Below are positions 16,527 to 25,807 of a DNA stretch of 64,000 nt, in pieces. Source of the stretch: Candidatus Persebacteraceae bacterium Df01 (GTDB taxonomy: Bacteria > Pseudomonadota > Gammaproteobacteria > Tethybacterales > Persebacteraceae); the NCBI GenBank assembly GCA_030386295.1, contig JANQAO010000003.1, positions 112,114 through 176,113 of the forward strand, given 5' to 3'. The notes beneath the pieces are model-generated. The model searched no databases and was not told the origin of the DNA. It worked only from the letters and a program-made list of their open reading frames with translations. Within the stretch, counting starts at the first letter, position 1; each line of letters opens with the position of its first letter. A program made the position numbers and the translations under genes.

Positions 16527-16955
16527 TCAATAATTGTCCTCTTTATGTTTGCCGCATTGTAAAATATCTATCAGTGCTTCAAAAGGAAGTTGTACGCACC
16601 CGTAGCGTGCTGGATGCTCAATGACTGGGGTAAATACGTCCATGGAGGCAATTATTTTTTTTTCACCAAACATATGGATTACGTCACGGCACATTTTGTG
16701 CAAAGTGGATTGCTGCGGGTATTGAGCAGCTAATTGAAGCATTTTTGTGGTTGCCGCCTTGCACAGCACACAACCTCGTGTACGATGTGCTAGCCGATGT
16801 AGCGACATTGTATCGGTGACGGCAGCTAAAATAATTTCATCACCGCACAGCGGATTACTTCGCTGACAGCGTGCGGTGGCATCGGTAATATCGCCATTGT
16901 TATTCGCGCTTTTGGCCAGGGCCATAATGGCAGCTTGATAAACAGAATCACTCAT
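16527..16955 (-). CDS. SufU/IscU-like iron-sulfur scaffold or sulfur carrier
   Basis: 142 residues. The three conserved cysteine regions of NifU-N/SufU proteins are present: NPLCGDEI near residue 36, RGCVLCKAAT near 60, and RYGCVQLPFEAL near 120. In Gram-positive bacteria SufU takes persulfide sulfur from SufS; in IscU proteins these residues build a cluster. It overlaps the SufS-like gene by four bases and ends a maturation operon for molybdenum enzymes, so it may carry sulfur for the Mo sulfido ligand rather than general Fe-S assembly. That role is inference from context. Confidence 0.75.
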   Translation of the reverse strand: MSDSVYQAAIMALAKSANNNGDITDATARCQRSNPLCGDEIILAAVTDTMSLHRLAHRTRGCVLCKAATTKMLQLAAQYPQQSTLHKMCRDVIHMFGEKKIIASMDVFTPVIEHPARYGCVQLPFEALIDILQCGKHKEDNY

Positions 16956-18160
16956 TGTAGTAACTGTAATGCTTCGGTAACGCCAGTAATAGCAGCATCG
17001 ATATCGTTGGCGGTGTTGTAAGGCGCTAGACTGAATCGTACACTGCCATCAATGTCCCAATGCTGCATCAGCGGTTGAGCGCAATGATGACCGCCGCGCG
17101 CTGCTACTTGATGCGACGCTAAAATTTGGCAAATATCATGTGGATGTGCATTGTTGACGCAGAACGAAATAATGGGAGCATCATTGGGCTGTTTCTCGTC
17201 AAGGAAGCGCACTCCGGGCAGTTCGCACAATCCAGCCCTCAATGATGTAGCCAGCGTGTTTGTGTGTGCGGTTAATTCTGACCAATCCCACGATTGTATC
17301 CACCGCATTGCTGCGCCTAGCCCAATGGCTTGTGATACTGGTGGTGTGCCAGCTTCAAAGCGATGTGGCGTGGTACGGTAAGTCGAATGTGTGCTGCTCA
17401 CTGATTCCACCATACCGCCACCGCCGAATGCTGGAGGTAAGGAGTCCAGCAATTCTTTTTTCCCCCATAGCACTCCGATACCGGTGGGAGCATAACATTT
17501 GTGACCAGAAAATACATAAAAGTCTGCGCCGGACTGTAGCAACGTTGGCAATTTATGCGGCACATACTGGGCACCGTCTACAACCAGCCGAACGGTAAAC
17601 GGTTTAACTGCCATTGTCAAAGCATCTAGCGCAGTGTGAGCTCCACTTGCGTTGGCAATGTGTGATACGGCTAGTATCTGCGGCTTTTTGTTGTCCGCAC
17701 TTAGTGCTTCTACTACGCGTGTTGGTAACAAACGACCGTTTTTTTCTGCTGGTAGCCATCTTAAAGCAAACCCTTTTTGTGCTGCGGCCATTTGCCAAGG
17801 CACGATGTTGCTGTGATGATTATCTCTCGCCAACCATACCGAATCATCACTACCTAAATCGCGGCATAAACTGGTAGCGAGTAAATTAAGTGCTGCCGTA
17901 GCACCGCTAGTAAAGATGATTTCTTCTGCTTTAGTTTGGACCGCAGTGGCAATGTGACGGCGAGCTTCTTCGTAGTGTGCGGTGGCTTGTTCTGCCCAAG
18001 CATAAACGCCACGTCCGACGTTGCTGCGAATGCGTCCGTCATAATCGGCAACGGCATTAATCACTGTTTTCGGCATCAGAGAAGTAGCAGCGTTATCCAA
18101 ATAATGAATAGAATTATTTAGCAAAGGAATATCTTTGCGAAAGCGCGCAGCTTCTGTCAT
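16952..18160 (-). CDS. SufS-type cysteine desulfurase
   Basis: 402 residues of the class V aminotransferase family. PLP-binding Lys lies in FSGHKCYAPTGIG near residue 220, and the persulfide-forming Cys in RGGHHCAQP near 360, the group II (SufS/CsdA) pattern. It overlaps the SufU-like gene downstream and the MocA-like gene upstream by four bases each. In Rhodobacter a NifS-family desulfurase hands sulfur to molybdenum cofactor bound on XdhC; a parallel role here fits its operon with xdhC. It might instead serve general Fe-S assembly if no other suf/isc system exists in the genome. Confidence 0.85.
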   Translation of the reverse strand: MTEAARFRKDIPLLNNSIHYLDNAATSLMPKTVINAVADYDGRIRSNVGRGVYAWAEQATAHYEEARRHIATAVQTKAEEIIFTSGATAALNLLATSLCRDLGSDDSVWLARDNHHSNIVPWQMAAAQKGFALRWLPAEKNGRLLPTRVVEALSADNKKPQILAVSHIANASGAHTALDALTMAVKPFTVRLVVDGAQYVPHKLPTLLQSGADFYVFSGHKCYAPTGIGVLWGKKELLDSLPPAFGGGGMVESVSSTHSTYRTTPHRFEAGTPPVSQAIGLGAAMRWIQSWDWSELTAHTNTLATSLRAGLCELPGVRFLDEKQPNDAPIISFCVNNAHPHDICQILASHQVAARGGHHCAQPLMQHWDIDGSVRFSLAPYNTANDIDAAITGVTEALQLLQ

Positions 18161-19743
18161 TTGTCCGTTTCCAAAGCAGAAGGGGAATCAATGTCAAAGA
18201 GCACCCCCGCGCTGGCAGGAGCTTCAGTAATGACACTGTCGGCGAACAAAGCACGCGCGCCGGTGTCGCCTTGTAATTGCTCCAATGCGGCAAAGTGCTG
18301 CCGACCAATGAGAACCGGATTGCCACGCTTGCTATTGTGAGTGGGTACAACAATGTTGTTGCCATCAAAAGCGGCAATAACAGCAGCAATATCGTCTATG
18401 GTTACCGCTGGCATATCTCCCAGCACAACTAGCACGCCATCCACGTTTTTTGTGGCAGTGAGTGCTTGCAATCCACAGCGTAGCGAAGAAGCCATGCCTT
18501 GGGAAAAATCGGGATTATGAGTGACAAGTAAATTGCCAATGGCCGCTTGAACGGTGTCAACTTCATGGCCACAAACCGCCACAACCGTTTGAATTAATCC
18601 TGCCTCATGTGCGGCAATAAGTGTGTGTGCGGCATGACTGACCAGCGGTTTCTCGTGCCACGGAGCAAGCAATTTATTGGTCTTTCCCATGCGAGTAGAC
18701 AGCCCCGCAGCGAGCAAAATGCCGCCAATTATTGGCTTAGTAGCTAGTGTGCGGCGAACTGGGCGATCAACAATATCTTCCAGTAACCCGCCAACTCCCA
18801 TTGCGGCAATATCATTGGCTGTTGTTTCTATACCAGCCAGCAATCGCGCCAGTACCCAATCAAAGCCGTTTAATTTCGGCGATCGGGCACAACCAGGCAG
18901 CACAATACAAGATGCACCGTGAAACGTCGCTAAAACTAGTAAATTGCCCGGATCCGTCGGCATGCCAAAGCGCGTGACAATGCCGCCAGCTGCGGTAATA
19001 CTAGCCGGAACTACGTCAGCTTGATCACAAACTGCGCTGGCGCCGGCAATAAGATACAGGTCGGGAGAGATTTCACGCCGCACTATATTCAATGTGTCGG
19101 TAACCGCTTCTTGTTGATGCGCACAGCGCCATTCGCCACAAAGAGTGTTTTCCATATTAGCTAGACGCTGGACTGTAACGGCAGCGGTTTTATCTAATAG
19201 GTGCTTGTTAGCAACGGGCAACTCCGTTTGTATGAGGGCAATTTTCAAACGTTTAAAAGGGCGCACTTTAAGTAATTGCGCAAAACGCTGGACAGCAGCG
19301 TTAACTGCTGATAACGGTGCGGCAAAAGGAATGATTTTGATGGTGGCAACTAGACGCTTTTGTTGCACTACCGCAAGAGGAAGCAATGCTGCCAGAGTAA
19401 TGGCTGGCGATAAGCGATTAAATTCCGTCAACGATACGGCATCATAATGTAGCAACCCTGCGGTGCGGCTGTAGAGATTGACTCGTCCGTGAACCGGCCG
19501 ATGGGCTTCTAAATGCTCACCGCAGACAGCAGCTGCAACAATTTCCGCTGCTGTATTTTCTGCCACATCAATTTTTGTTTCTAGTGTGGCGGCTACAACT
19601 TCCGATATGCCCGCTTCCTGCAATTGTTGAATGTCATCTACCGTAAGCAATCGTCCTTTGGTAAGCCGACCGGCATGAGTTCGTTGTGAGTGCGCTAGTA
19701 TTTTTCCTGCCGCTTTTTCAATTGGATAATTAGAAAATTTCAT
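18157..19743 (-). CDS. molybdopterin-binding / MocA-type nucleotidyltransferase fusion
   Basis: 528 residues. The N-terminal two thirds carry a MoaB/MoeA-like molybdopterin-binding region (LYLIAGASAVCDQADVVP, TDPGNLLVLATFHGA). The C-terminal part starts at GGILLAAGLSTRMGKTNKLL near residue 340, the NTP-binding signature of MobA/MocA enzymes, followed by VLGDMPAV. MocA attaches CMP to molybdopterin for xanthine-oxidase-family enzymes; this fused form is known next to xdhC/cox maturation genes. Four-base overlaps on both sides show tight coupling. The nucleotide is inferred from family and context. Confidence 0.82.
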   Translation of the reverse strand: MKFSNYPIEKAAGKILAHSQRTHAGRLTKGRLLTVDDIQQLQEAGISEVVAATLETKIDVAENTAAEIVAAAVCGEHLEAHRPVHGRVNLYSRTAGLLHYDAVSLTEFNRLSPAITLAALLPLAVVQQKRLVATIKIIPFAAPLSAVNAAVQRFAQLLKVRPFKRLKIALIQTELPVANKHLLDKTAAVTVQRLANMENTLCGEWRCAHQQEAVTDTLNIVRREISPDLYLIAGASAVCDQADVVPASITAAGGIVTRFGMPTDPGNLLVLATFHGASCIVLPGCARSPKLNGFDWVLARLLAGIETTANDIAAMGVGGLLEDIVDRPVRRTLATKPIIGGILLAAGLSTRMGKTNKLLAPWHEKPLVSHAAHTLIAAHEAGLIQTVVAVCGHEVDTVQAAIGNLLVTHNPDFSQGMASSLRCGLQALTATKNVDGVLVVLGDMPAVTIDDIAAVIAAFDGNNIVVPTHNSKRGNPVLIGRQHFAALEQLQGDTGARALFADSVITEAPASAGVLFDIDSPSALETDK

Positions 19744-20705
19744 TTTTTTGAGTAAGTTGATAAAACTTCGGAAATGATAGCAACGGCAATTTCGGCAGCG
19801 CTTTTGGCGTTGATATCCAAGCCGACAGGAGCGTGGATGTGAGCAAAGGATTCCGCACTAATTCCTTCCGCCAATAATCGTTTTCGGCGTTTTTCGTGAG
19901 TGCGAACGGAGCCTAATGCACCTATATAGTGCGCTTTTTTGGACAACGCTATTGTTAATGCACCGTCGTCTATTTTGGGATCGTGAGCGAGCGTGACCAC
20001 CGCAGTTTGTTCGTCAACACCAATATCTGGCAGTGCGTCTTCAGGCCAGCGTTCATCCAATACAGTATCGGGAAAGCGCGCTGCCGTCAACCAAGCTTGT
20101 CGTGGGTCAATAATTATGACGTCAAAATCACATTGCCGCGCCAGTGGAGCCAATGTTTGCGCGATGTGCGTAGCGCCGACAATTAATAGTCGGCGTTGTG
20201 GAATACACGGTTCCAGAAAGTGATTGTGATTATCATCAAAAATTGGTGATGGAGGAACGTCATTGATTTTTTTGAATGTTAATTCACCGTTATTAATATT
20301 TGTAATGAGAATGCCGTTATTGCGCTGGACAACTGCCTGTCGCCATTCTTCCAACGCTTGATGTCCGGAAGTGCCGGGAGCTGGAAGGGGAGCAACAAAA
20401 ACATCTATTTGACCGCCGCATGAAAGGCCTGATTGCCATGCCATTTGATCTCCTATGCCAAAACTTAGATGGCGAACGGTATTGTGTTGTAAACAATCAG
20501 CAGCGGCGTGAATGACTTCTTTTTCTACGCAACCGCCAGAAACGGAGCCGGCAAATCGACCGTCTTGATTAATTATCAATCGTGCTCCCAGTGGGCGTGG
20601 TGCTGATTTCCAAGTGCGGATAACCGTGCCCACGGCTACCTTATTTCCTTCAACATGCCATTTGATGGCGGTCGCCAGCAAATCAACGTTTTCGCTTTGT
20701 GTCAT
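19740..20705 (-). CDS. xdhC: XdhC/CoxF-family molybdenum cofactor chaperone
   Basis: 321 residues. N-terminal XdhC/CoxI domain with SVSGGCVEKEVIHAA near residue 53 and GLSCGGQIDVFVAPL near 95; C-terminal Rossmann-like domain with GATHIAQTLAPLA and IGALGSVRTHEKRR. XdhC proteins bind molybdenum cofactor, protect it during sulfuration and insert it into xanthine dehydrogenase or CO-dehydrogenase-type apoenzymes. The coupled desulfurase and MocA-like genes downstream fit this job. The target hydroxylase is not in the window. Confidence 0.88.
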   Translation of the reverse strand: MTQSENVDLLATAIKWHVEGNKVAVGTVIRTWKSAPRPLGARLIINQDGRFAGSVSGGCVEKEVIHAAADCLQHNTVRHLSFGIGDQMAWQSGLSCGGQIDVFVAPLPAPGTSGHQALEEWRQAVVQRNNGILITNINNGELTFKKINDVPPSPIFDDNHNHFLEPCIPQRRLLIVGATHIAQTLAPLARQCDFDVIIIDPRQAWLTAARFPDTVLDERWPEDALPDIGVDEQTAVVTLAHDPKIDDGALTIALSKKAHYIGALGSVRTHEKRRKRLLAEGISAESFAHIHAPVGLDINAKSAAEIAVAIISEVLSTYSKK

Positions 20706-21874
20706 GGCGAAAAACGATTATGGTGTGCGCCCAGTGCCGCCGTCAATTCTTGTAGTGAACGAACATTGTGAATGGAACATACGGCGTCGGCATGATGCGA
20801 TAATATTTTAGCACCTTGAGCTAGCGGAGCATAGCCATCATATCGTAATAGCGGATTGAGCCACAATAGGCGGCGGCAGGATTTGCGTAAACGTGCCACT
20901 TCAGCGTTAAGGGTGGTTTTATCGCAATTGCGCTCCAGTCCATCGGTGGCAAACAGTACAGTTGCTTCTCCGCATCCTACTCGTCGCAGCCACAACCGAT
21001 TGAACTGCCGTAGTGATGGGGTAAGTCGTGTACCGCCGTCCCAATCCTGCGCACTGGCGGCAATGCGGGCGGCTTCGGCTTCTACATCGCCGCCACGCCG
21101 CCGTCCTACCGCGGTGAGCTGTGTCCCCAGTAAAAAAGCATGTAGACGATATTCGTCCCCTACCGCTAATCCAGCAATAAAATGTAAAAACGCTCGTGCA
21201 TAAGCGCTCATTGAGCCGGAAATATCTGCTAGCACCACCAGTTGAGATGGTTTGTGGCGGCGGCGAGAAAACAATAAGCGTTCGTCTTCGCCGCCACGGC
21301 GAATCGCACGGTGTATCGTACGACGCATATCTGGTTTACCGTATGTCGCTGCCCGCCGCCGCCGAGTGGGTATGGGTGGCAATATCGTACGCATATTCCG
21401 ATTCAAGCGTAAAGCCGTATGCCATTCTATTTTGTTCATTTTTTCAAAATCTTTGTCAGCTAAATTTTCTGTTAAGCTGGCGCTGTGGGTGACTTCAGGT
21501 TGAGGAGTTGATTGATTTAGTGGTGTCACCGCACCTTCAAAAGCTGCGGATAGGGGCGCGCCTTCGGTTGGTGCCAGTGTTTTTTCATCGGTTGTGCCAC
21601 GCAGGCCGCGCCAAAACAAATGAAACGCTTGGCGAAACAATTCTAGTTGTTCGCGTTTTTCTACAAATACCGTTGCCAGCGCCCAAAACACATCGGCGCG
21701 TTCATGAACACCCATTTGCGCTAGCGCAGTGGCGGCGGCATTCTCTTTGTCTAATCCGGCGGCAAATCCTATCTTTCGCAATACACCAGCAAAGGCGGTT
21801 AAATTGCGCAATAAACAGCCACTGTCGGCGCGGTCAACCAATAGATTGGCGGGTAATAATGACTCATTCATCAT
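20702..21874 (-). CDS. CoxE-like von Willebrand factor A protein
   Basis: 390 residues with a C-terminal VWA/CoxE domain: the MIDAS motif DISGSMS near residue 215 and later LFATDGLERN. CoxE proteins work with the MoxR-family ATPase CoxD to install the copper-sulfido or molybdenum centre of CO-dehydrogenase-type enzymes. The N-terminal half is a helical region typical of the family. It overlaps the MoxR gene by eleven bases upstream and xdhC by four bases downstream. Name kept generic because the partner enzyme is unknown. Confidence 0.85.
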   Translation of the reverse strand: MMNESLLPANLLVDRADSGCLLRNLTAFAGVLRKIGFAAGLDKENAAATALAQMGVHERADVFWALATVFVEKREQLELFRQAFHLFWRGLRGTTDEKTLAPTEGAPLSAAFEGAVTPLNQSTPQPEVTHSASLTENLADKDFEKMNKIEWHTALRLNRNMRTILPPIPTRRRRAATYGKPDMRRTIHRAIRRGGEDERLLFSRRRHKPSQLVVLADISGSMSAYARAFLHFIAGLAVGDEYRLHAFLLGTQLTAVGRRRGGDVEAEAARIAASAQDWDGGTRLTPSLRQFNRLWLRRVGCGEATVLFATDGLERNCDKTTLNAEVARLRKSCRRLLWLNPLLRYDGYAPLAQGAKILSHHADAVCSIHNVRSLQELTAALGAHHNRFSP

Positions 21875-22751
21875 GCCCGTTTAGCAGGTCGGAAAGACCT
21901 TGCTGCCTTACTAAATTTAAATCGTCTTGATATTTAAGTAGTGCGCCCAAGGTTTCGTCTACGGTTTCAGCGTCTAGTGTATCGCGCTCCAAGCGCGTAA
22001 TGGCATGCGCCCAATCCATGGTTTCAGCGATGCCCGGCAGTTTGTGTACGTCTAAAGCACGCAGGCGGTGAACAAAGGCCACGATTTGAGAGGTGAGCGC
22101 TTCGCCGATGTCGGGATAATGTAAGCGGATAATTTCGGCTTCGCGACGTGGACCGGGAAATTCTACCCAGTGATACAAACAACGTCGCTTGAGAGCGTCA
22201 TGTACTTCACGAGTGCGATTGGAAGTTAATATTGTTAGTGGAACTTCCTTTGCGCGAATGGTGCCATATTCGGGAATACTGATTTGCCATTCAGCTAAAA
22301 ATTCTAATAAAAAAGCTTCAAACGGCTCATCGGCACGGTCAATTTCATCAATCAATAATACCGGTGCTGGCTCGCCGTCAGCAGGAGTTAGAGCTTGTAA
22401 CAGTGGACGGCGCAATAAAAACTCATCGCTATAAAGTGCATTGCTTGTGATACTGTCGTGTTGTTGGAGGCGAGCTGCAAGCAATTGGCGAGGATAATCC
22501 CAGTCGTACAAAGCGGTAGAAGCATCAATGCCTTCATAACACTGCAGTCGTACCAGAGGACGATTGAGCGCTGTCGCCAGTGTTTTGGCAACAGCGGTCT
22601 TACCTACACCAGCATCGCCTTCCAAAAACAGTGGACGGTGCATGGCGCTTGCCAAAAAAACAGACACTGCCAACGGTCGCGATGCAAGATAATGGTGCGT
22701 AGCAAGAGAAGTAATGGTTTCATCAACGGAGGCAAAATGCTGTGAACTCAT
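21864..22751 (-). CDS. MoxR-family AAA+ ATPase (CoxD-like)
   Basis: About 295 residues. Walker A FLEGDAGVGKTAVAK, Walker B LLIDEIDRADEPFEAFLLE and sensor 1 LTSNRTREVHDALKRRC are those of the MoxR subgroup, and the lid domain follows. MoxR ATPases pair with VWA proteins as chaperones for metal-centre insertion. I use the ATG at 22751 rather than the TTG at 22769. It is the first gene of the six-gene operon; the promoter should lie in the 120-base AT-rich gap shared with the divergent cytochrome b561 gene. Confidence 0.88.
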   Translation of the reverse strand: MSSQHFASVDETITSLATHHYLASRPLAVSVFLASAMHRPLFLEGDAGVGKTAVAKTLATALNRPLVRLQCYEGIDASTALYDWDYPRQLLAARLQQHDSITSNALYSDEFLLRRPLLQALTPADGEPAPVLLIDEIDRADEPFEAFLLEFLAEWQISIPEYGTIRAKEVPLTILTSNRTREVHDALKRRCLYHWVEFPGPRREAEIIRLHYPDIGEALTSQIVAFVHRLRALDVHKLPGIAETMDWAHAITRLERDTLDAETVDETLGALLKYQDDLNLVRQQGLSDLLNGHDE

Positions 22752-22892
22752 GTTGTCAATTATAAACAAACTTATTTTTGCAGACTATGAAGTTAAGAAG
22801 ATTGAAAAATCTTGGTAGATATTTTTTGATATATGATATTTCGTATTTAATTCAGTTATATCGCAAAATAGCGAAAAAAAGGAAAGCACAAT

Positions 22893-23540
22893 ATGCCATT
22901 ATTTAATAAACGTGACCAATATGGATGGATGACGGTGCTATTGCACTGGCTCCTTTTTTTGATTATCGTTGGTTTGGTAGCGAGTGGTAAATATTCTGAT
23001 TCACTATCCTCTTCAAATAAAAACAATTCATTGATTTTTATTCATACGCAAATTGGTATCGCTGTTTTTGTACTTATGGCGTTTCGTTTTTTGTGGCGGT
23101 TAATTAATACTACGCCGGAGCCACTTTCGGAGGTTTATTTTGCGCGGTTGCTGGCTTTTTTGATGCATTGGATCATGTATATTGTTGTGCTGGGACAGGT
23201 TGTTGTTGGCGTGTGCATGATGCAGTTAGGTGGGCGCGAAGTAGCATTTTTCGGAATTCAACTACCTCTTATTGTCAGCCAAGTCAGTGATACGTTGGCA
23301 CCATTTTTAGGTATGTTGGGAGACGATTTGTCCCCTGTTAAACAGATGCGAAAGTTACATGAATTGGGCGGTTGGGCAATTATTGGTTTGGTCGGAGCAC
23401 ACATTGTTGTCGCATTTTTTCACCATTTTGTATTGGTAGATGACACATTACGGCGCATGAGTTTTGGTTACTTGCCCAGCTATATTCGTCATGATGTAAA
23501 AGTAAACAAAATGTTGCAAAAAAGGAAAAACAGACTCTGA
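22893..23540 (+). CDS. cytochrome b561
   Basis: 215 residues with four membrane segments and the conserved heme-ligand histidines, including MTVLLHWLLFLI near residue 18 and KLHELGGWAIIGLVGAHIV near 155. Inner-membrane diheme b561 proteins pass electrons between quinol and other acceptors. GGAAAG lies eight bases before the ATG. It is followed closely by a small membrane protein gene and stands divergent to the molybdenum maturation operon, whose enzymes often need membrane electron acceptors; that link is only suggestive. Confidence 0.88.
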   Translation: MPLFNKRDQYGWMTVLLHWLLFLIIVGLVASGKYSDSLSSSNKNNSLIFIHTQIGIAVFVLMAFRFLWRLINTTPEPLSEVYFARLLAFLMHWIMYIVVLGQVVVGVCMMQLGGREVAFFGIQLPLIVSQVSDTLAPFLGMLGDDLSPVKQMRKLHELGGWAIIGLVGAHIVVAFFHHFVLVDDTLRRMSFGYLPSYIRHDVKVNKMLQKRKNRL

Positions 23541-23563
23541 ATCGTCAGGCGGTCACGCGATTA

Positions 23564-24010
23564 TTGACTGGCGCTGCCGGTATTGTCTTAGCTGCAGGTA
23601 TTGGTGTGCTGTCGGCATTGTGCGGAATTTCGTTTATTGACGGCACGGCGATGTTGCATCATTGGTTGGGAGTAGCGCCAAATTTTTCTGGTAAAAGTAC
23701 GCAAAATTTGTGGATATTGGCAGTTGCACCGATCATTGCTGGATTATTGTGTGTGTTAGCTAAAAACCGCATAAAAATATATTTTCTAGGATTGGCTGAC
23801 ACTATGTTGGAGGCGTGCTGTGATTCTAAAAAACCTTTTTTACGACAAAATGATACTTTATTGGTTGCCATGCAAAAAAGCGCAAATTTTACTGGAGAAA
23901 GAATGGCTGTCGTTACCGACGATGGCGTGCTAGTTGGCACTTTAACAGAAAGCGATTTGTTGCGCGCTCGCGCTTACATTATGAGTCTGTTGCGCAAAGA
24001 AGCAATATAA
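23564..24010 (+). CDS. small membrane protein with CBS-like domain
   Basis: About 148 residues: two hydrophobic segments (LAAGIGVLSALCGISFI and LWILAVAPIIAGLLCVLA) then a soluble tail ending RMAVVTDDGVLVGTLTESDLLRAR, a CBS-motif half. Full CBS proteins have a pair of motifs, so this may be a truncated relative or act as a dimer. The start is uncertain: only a TTG at 23564 fits, within 25 bases of the b561 stop, so the two are probably co-transcribed. Function unknown. Confidence 0.5.
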   Translation: MTGAAGIVLAAGIGVLSALCGISFIDGTAMLHHWLGVAPNFSGKSTQNLWILAVAPIIAGLLCVLAKNRIKIYFLGLADTMLEACCDSKKPFLRQNDTLLVAMQKSANFTGERMAVVTDDGVLVGTLTESDLLRARAYIMSLLRKEAI

Positions 24011-24014
24011 CGCT

Positions 24015-25796
24015 ATGTATTTTGACGTCATTGTTATTGGTGGTGGAGCGGCAGGGCTGACGACAGCGCTATCGTTAGACAAGCGGTTGCGGATCGGAGT
24101 GATGACTAAACGCACATTAAGTGATTGCGCTAGTACTTGGGCTCAAGGCGGTATTGCAGCGGTGTTAACAGAGGAAGATTCTTTTTCCGCTCACGCAGCT
24201 GATACCCTGCAAGCTGGCGGTGGTTTGTGCGATGAAACTGCGGTGAGTTCTATTGTTGCCGATGCGCCGGCGGCGATTAACTGGCTGGAGACGCAGGGAG
24301 TCAAGTTTAATCGTGACCGTGCGGGTGTCTTGGCGTTAGGTCGCGAGGGCGGTCATCATGCTCGCCGCATCGCGCATGTGGATGATACTACTGGTCAAGC
24401 AGTAATTGCAGCTCTGCAGGCACAAGTATTAAAACGCGACAATATTACGTTGTTGGAGCACACGATTGCTGTTAATGCGCAAGTCATTGGTGAGCGTTGT
24501 AACGGTGTATATGCGCTACATCTGCTGTCGGGCAAAGTCAAAACCATTGGTGCTGGTGCTACTGTGCTGGCGACTGGAGGTGCTGGCAAGGTGTATTTGT
24601 ATGCGACCACACCGCAGGACACCACCGGTGACGGCGTAGCCATTGCCTTTCGCGCCGGTTGTCGTGTTCGTAACATGGAATTTGTGCAATTTCATCCGAC
24701 TTGTCTGTATCACCCGCTATCTTCTTCGTTTTTAATTACCGAAGCGATGCGAGGCGAGGGTGCACTCCTAGTCAACGAACGAGGTGAGCGTTTTATGCTA
24801 GCGCATCATCCCGACGCTGAGCTTGCTCCACGAGATATTGTTGCTCGTACTATTGATTTTGAAATGAAAAGTAGCGGTACCGATTGCGTTTATTTGGATT
24901 TGTCGACGTGGCCAGCTGATTTTTGGCAACGGCGGTTTCCTACAATTATGCGCAACTGTAAGGCACTGGGATTGGAGGCAGCATCAAATACTAAAGCGCT
25001 GCGCATTCCGGTGGTGCCAGCTGCGCATTATTGCTGTGGTGGAGTACACACCGATTTGCTTGGACGCACTGATATTGCTGGCTTGTGGGCGGTTGGTGAG
25101 ACTGCTTGTACTGGCTTACACGGTGCTAATCGGTTAGCTAGTAATTCTTTATTAGAATGTGTGGTTACGGCACGCCGTGCCGCTGCCGTGGTAGCGGACG
25201 AATTGCCCGTGACTACCGTAGCACTATCGCCGTGGGATGAGCGACGCATTTCGGCACCGCGCGAGCGAGTTATGGTCGCGCACAATTGGGAGGAATTGCG
25301 GCGAACAATGTGGGATTATGTTGGTATCGTGCGTAATGACGAAAGGCTATCACGAGCGCGGCGACGCATTGAGTGGATACGTGAGGAGATAGAAGATTAT
25401 TATCGTCGGTATGTGGTTAGTCGCGATTTTTTGGAATTGCGCAATCTTGCACAGTGCGCAGAATTAATTATTGAAGGCGCGCTGTCGCGGCGAGAAAGCC
25501 GCGGACTACACTACAACGCTGATTGTCCGCACGAGGCAGAACAGGCAACGGATACGCTGCTGTTGCAGCAGGATTTTGTGCGGAGGCGACAGGCAGTCAA
25601 CGATTTTTGTCCGTTCTCTGGTCGCTTCATTGTCGCCAATGCGCTGACGGACTATGTTGGCCATGTTGTGGGATTTTGCAATCCGAGCTGCCGTGATGAT
25701 TTTGCTCGTGCGATTGTTGTCGATTTTTCAGGCGTTTCTGAAAAAATATTAACGGCAAAGGAGTTTTTTGACGAACGCATTGCCGCACGCAGGTAG
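24015..25796 (+). CDS. nadB: L-aspartate oxidase
   Basis: 593 residues. FAD-binding GGGAAGLTTALSL at the N-terminus, STWAQGGIAAVL near residue 40, and the substrate region HPTCLYHP, GEGALLVNERGERFM and catalytic Arg in PRDIVAR near residue 275 are those of NadB. It oxidises aspartate to iminoaspartate, first step of NAD synthesis. It is somewhat longer than the E. coli enzyme in its C-terminal helical domain. NadA and NadC are not in the window; nadK (36.1 kb) is another NAD gene nearby. Confidence 0.95.
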   Translation: MYFDVIVIGGGAAGLTTALSLDKRLRIGVMTKRTLSDCASTWAQGGIAAVLTEEDSFSAHAADTLQAGGGLCDETAVSSIVADAPAAINWLETQGVKFNRDRAGVLALGREGGHHARRIAHVDDTTGQAVIAALQAQVLKRDNITLLEHTIAVNAQVIGERCNGVYALHLLSGKVKTIGAGATVLATGGAGKVYLYATTPQDTTGDGVAIAFRAGCRVRNMEFVQFHPTCLYHPLSSSFLITEAMRGEGALLVNERGERFMLAHHPDAELAPRDIVARTIDFEMKSSGTDCVYLDLSTWPADFWQRRFPTIMRNCKALGLEAASNTKALRIPVVPAAHYCCGGVHTDLLGRTDIAGLWAVGETACTGLHGANRLASNSLLECVVTARRAAAVVADELPVTTVALSPWDERRISAPRERVMVAHNWEELRRTMWDYVGIVRNDERLSRARRRIEWIREEIEDYYRRYVVSRDFLELRNLAQCAELIIEGALSRRESRGLHYNADCPHEAEQATDTLLLQQDFVRRRQAVNDFCPFSGRFIVANALTDYVGHVVGFCNPSCRDDFARAIVVDFSGVSEKILTAKEFFDERIAARR

Positions 25797-25807
25797 AATC
25801 TGCCAGC

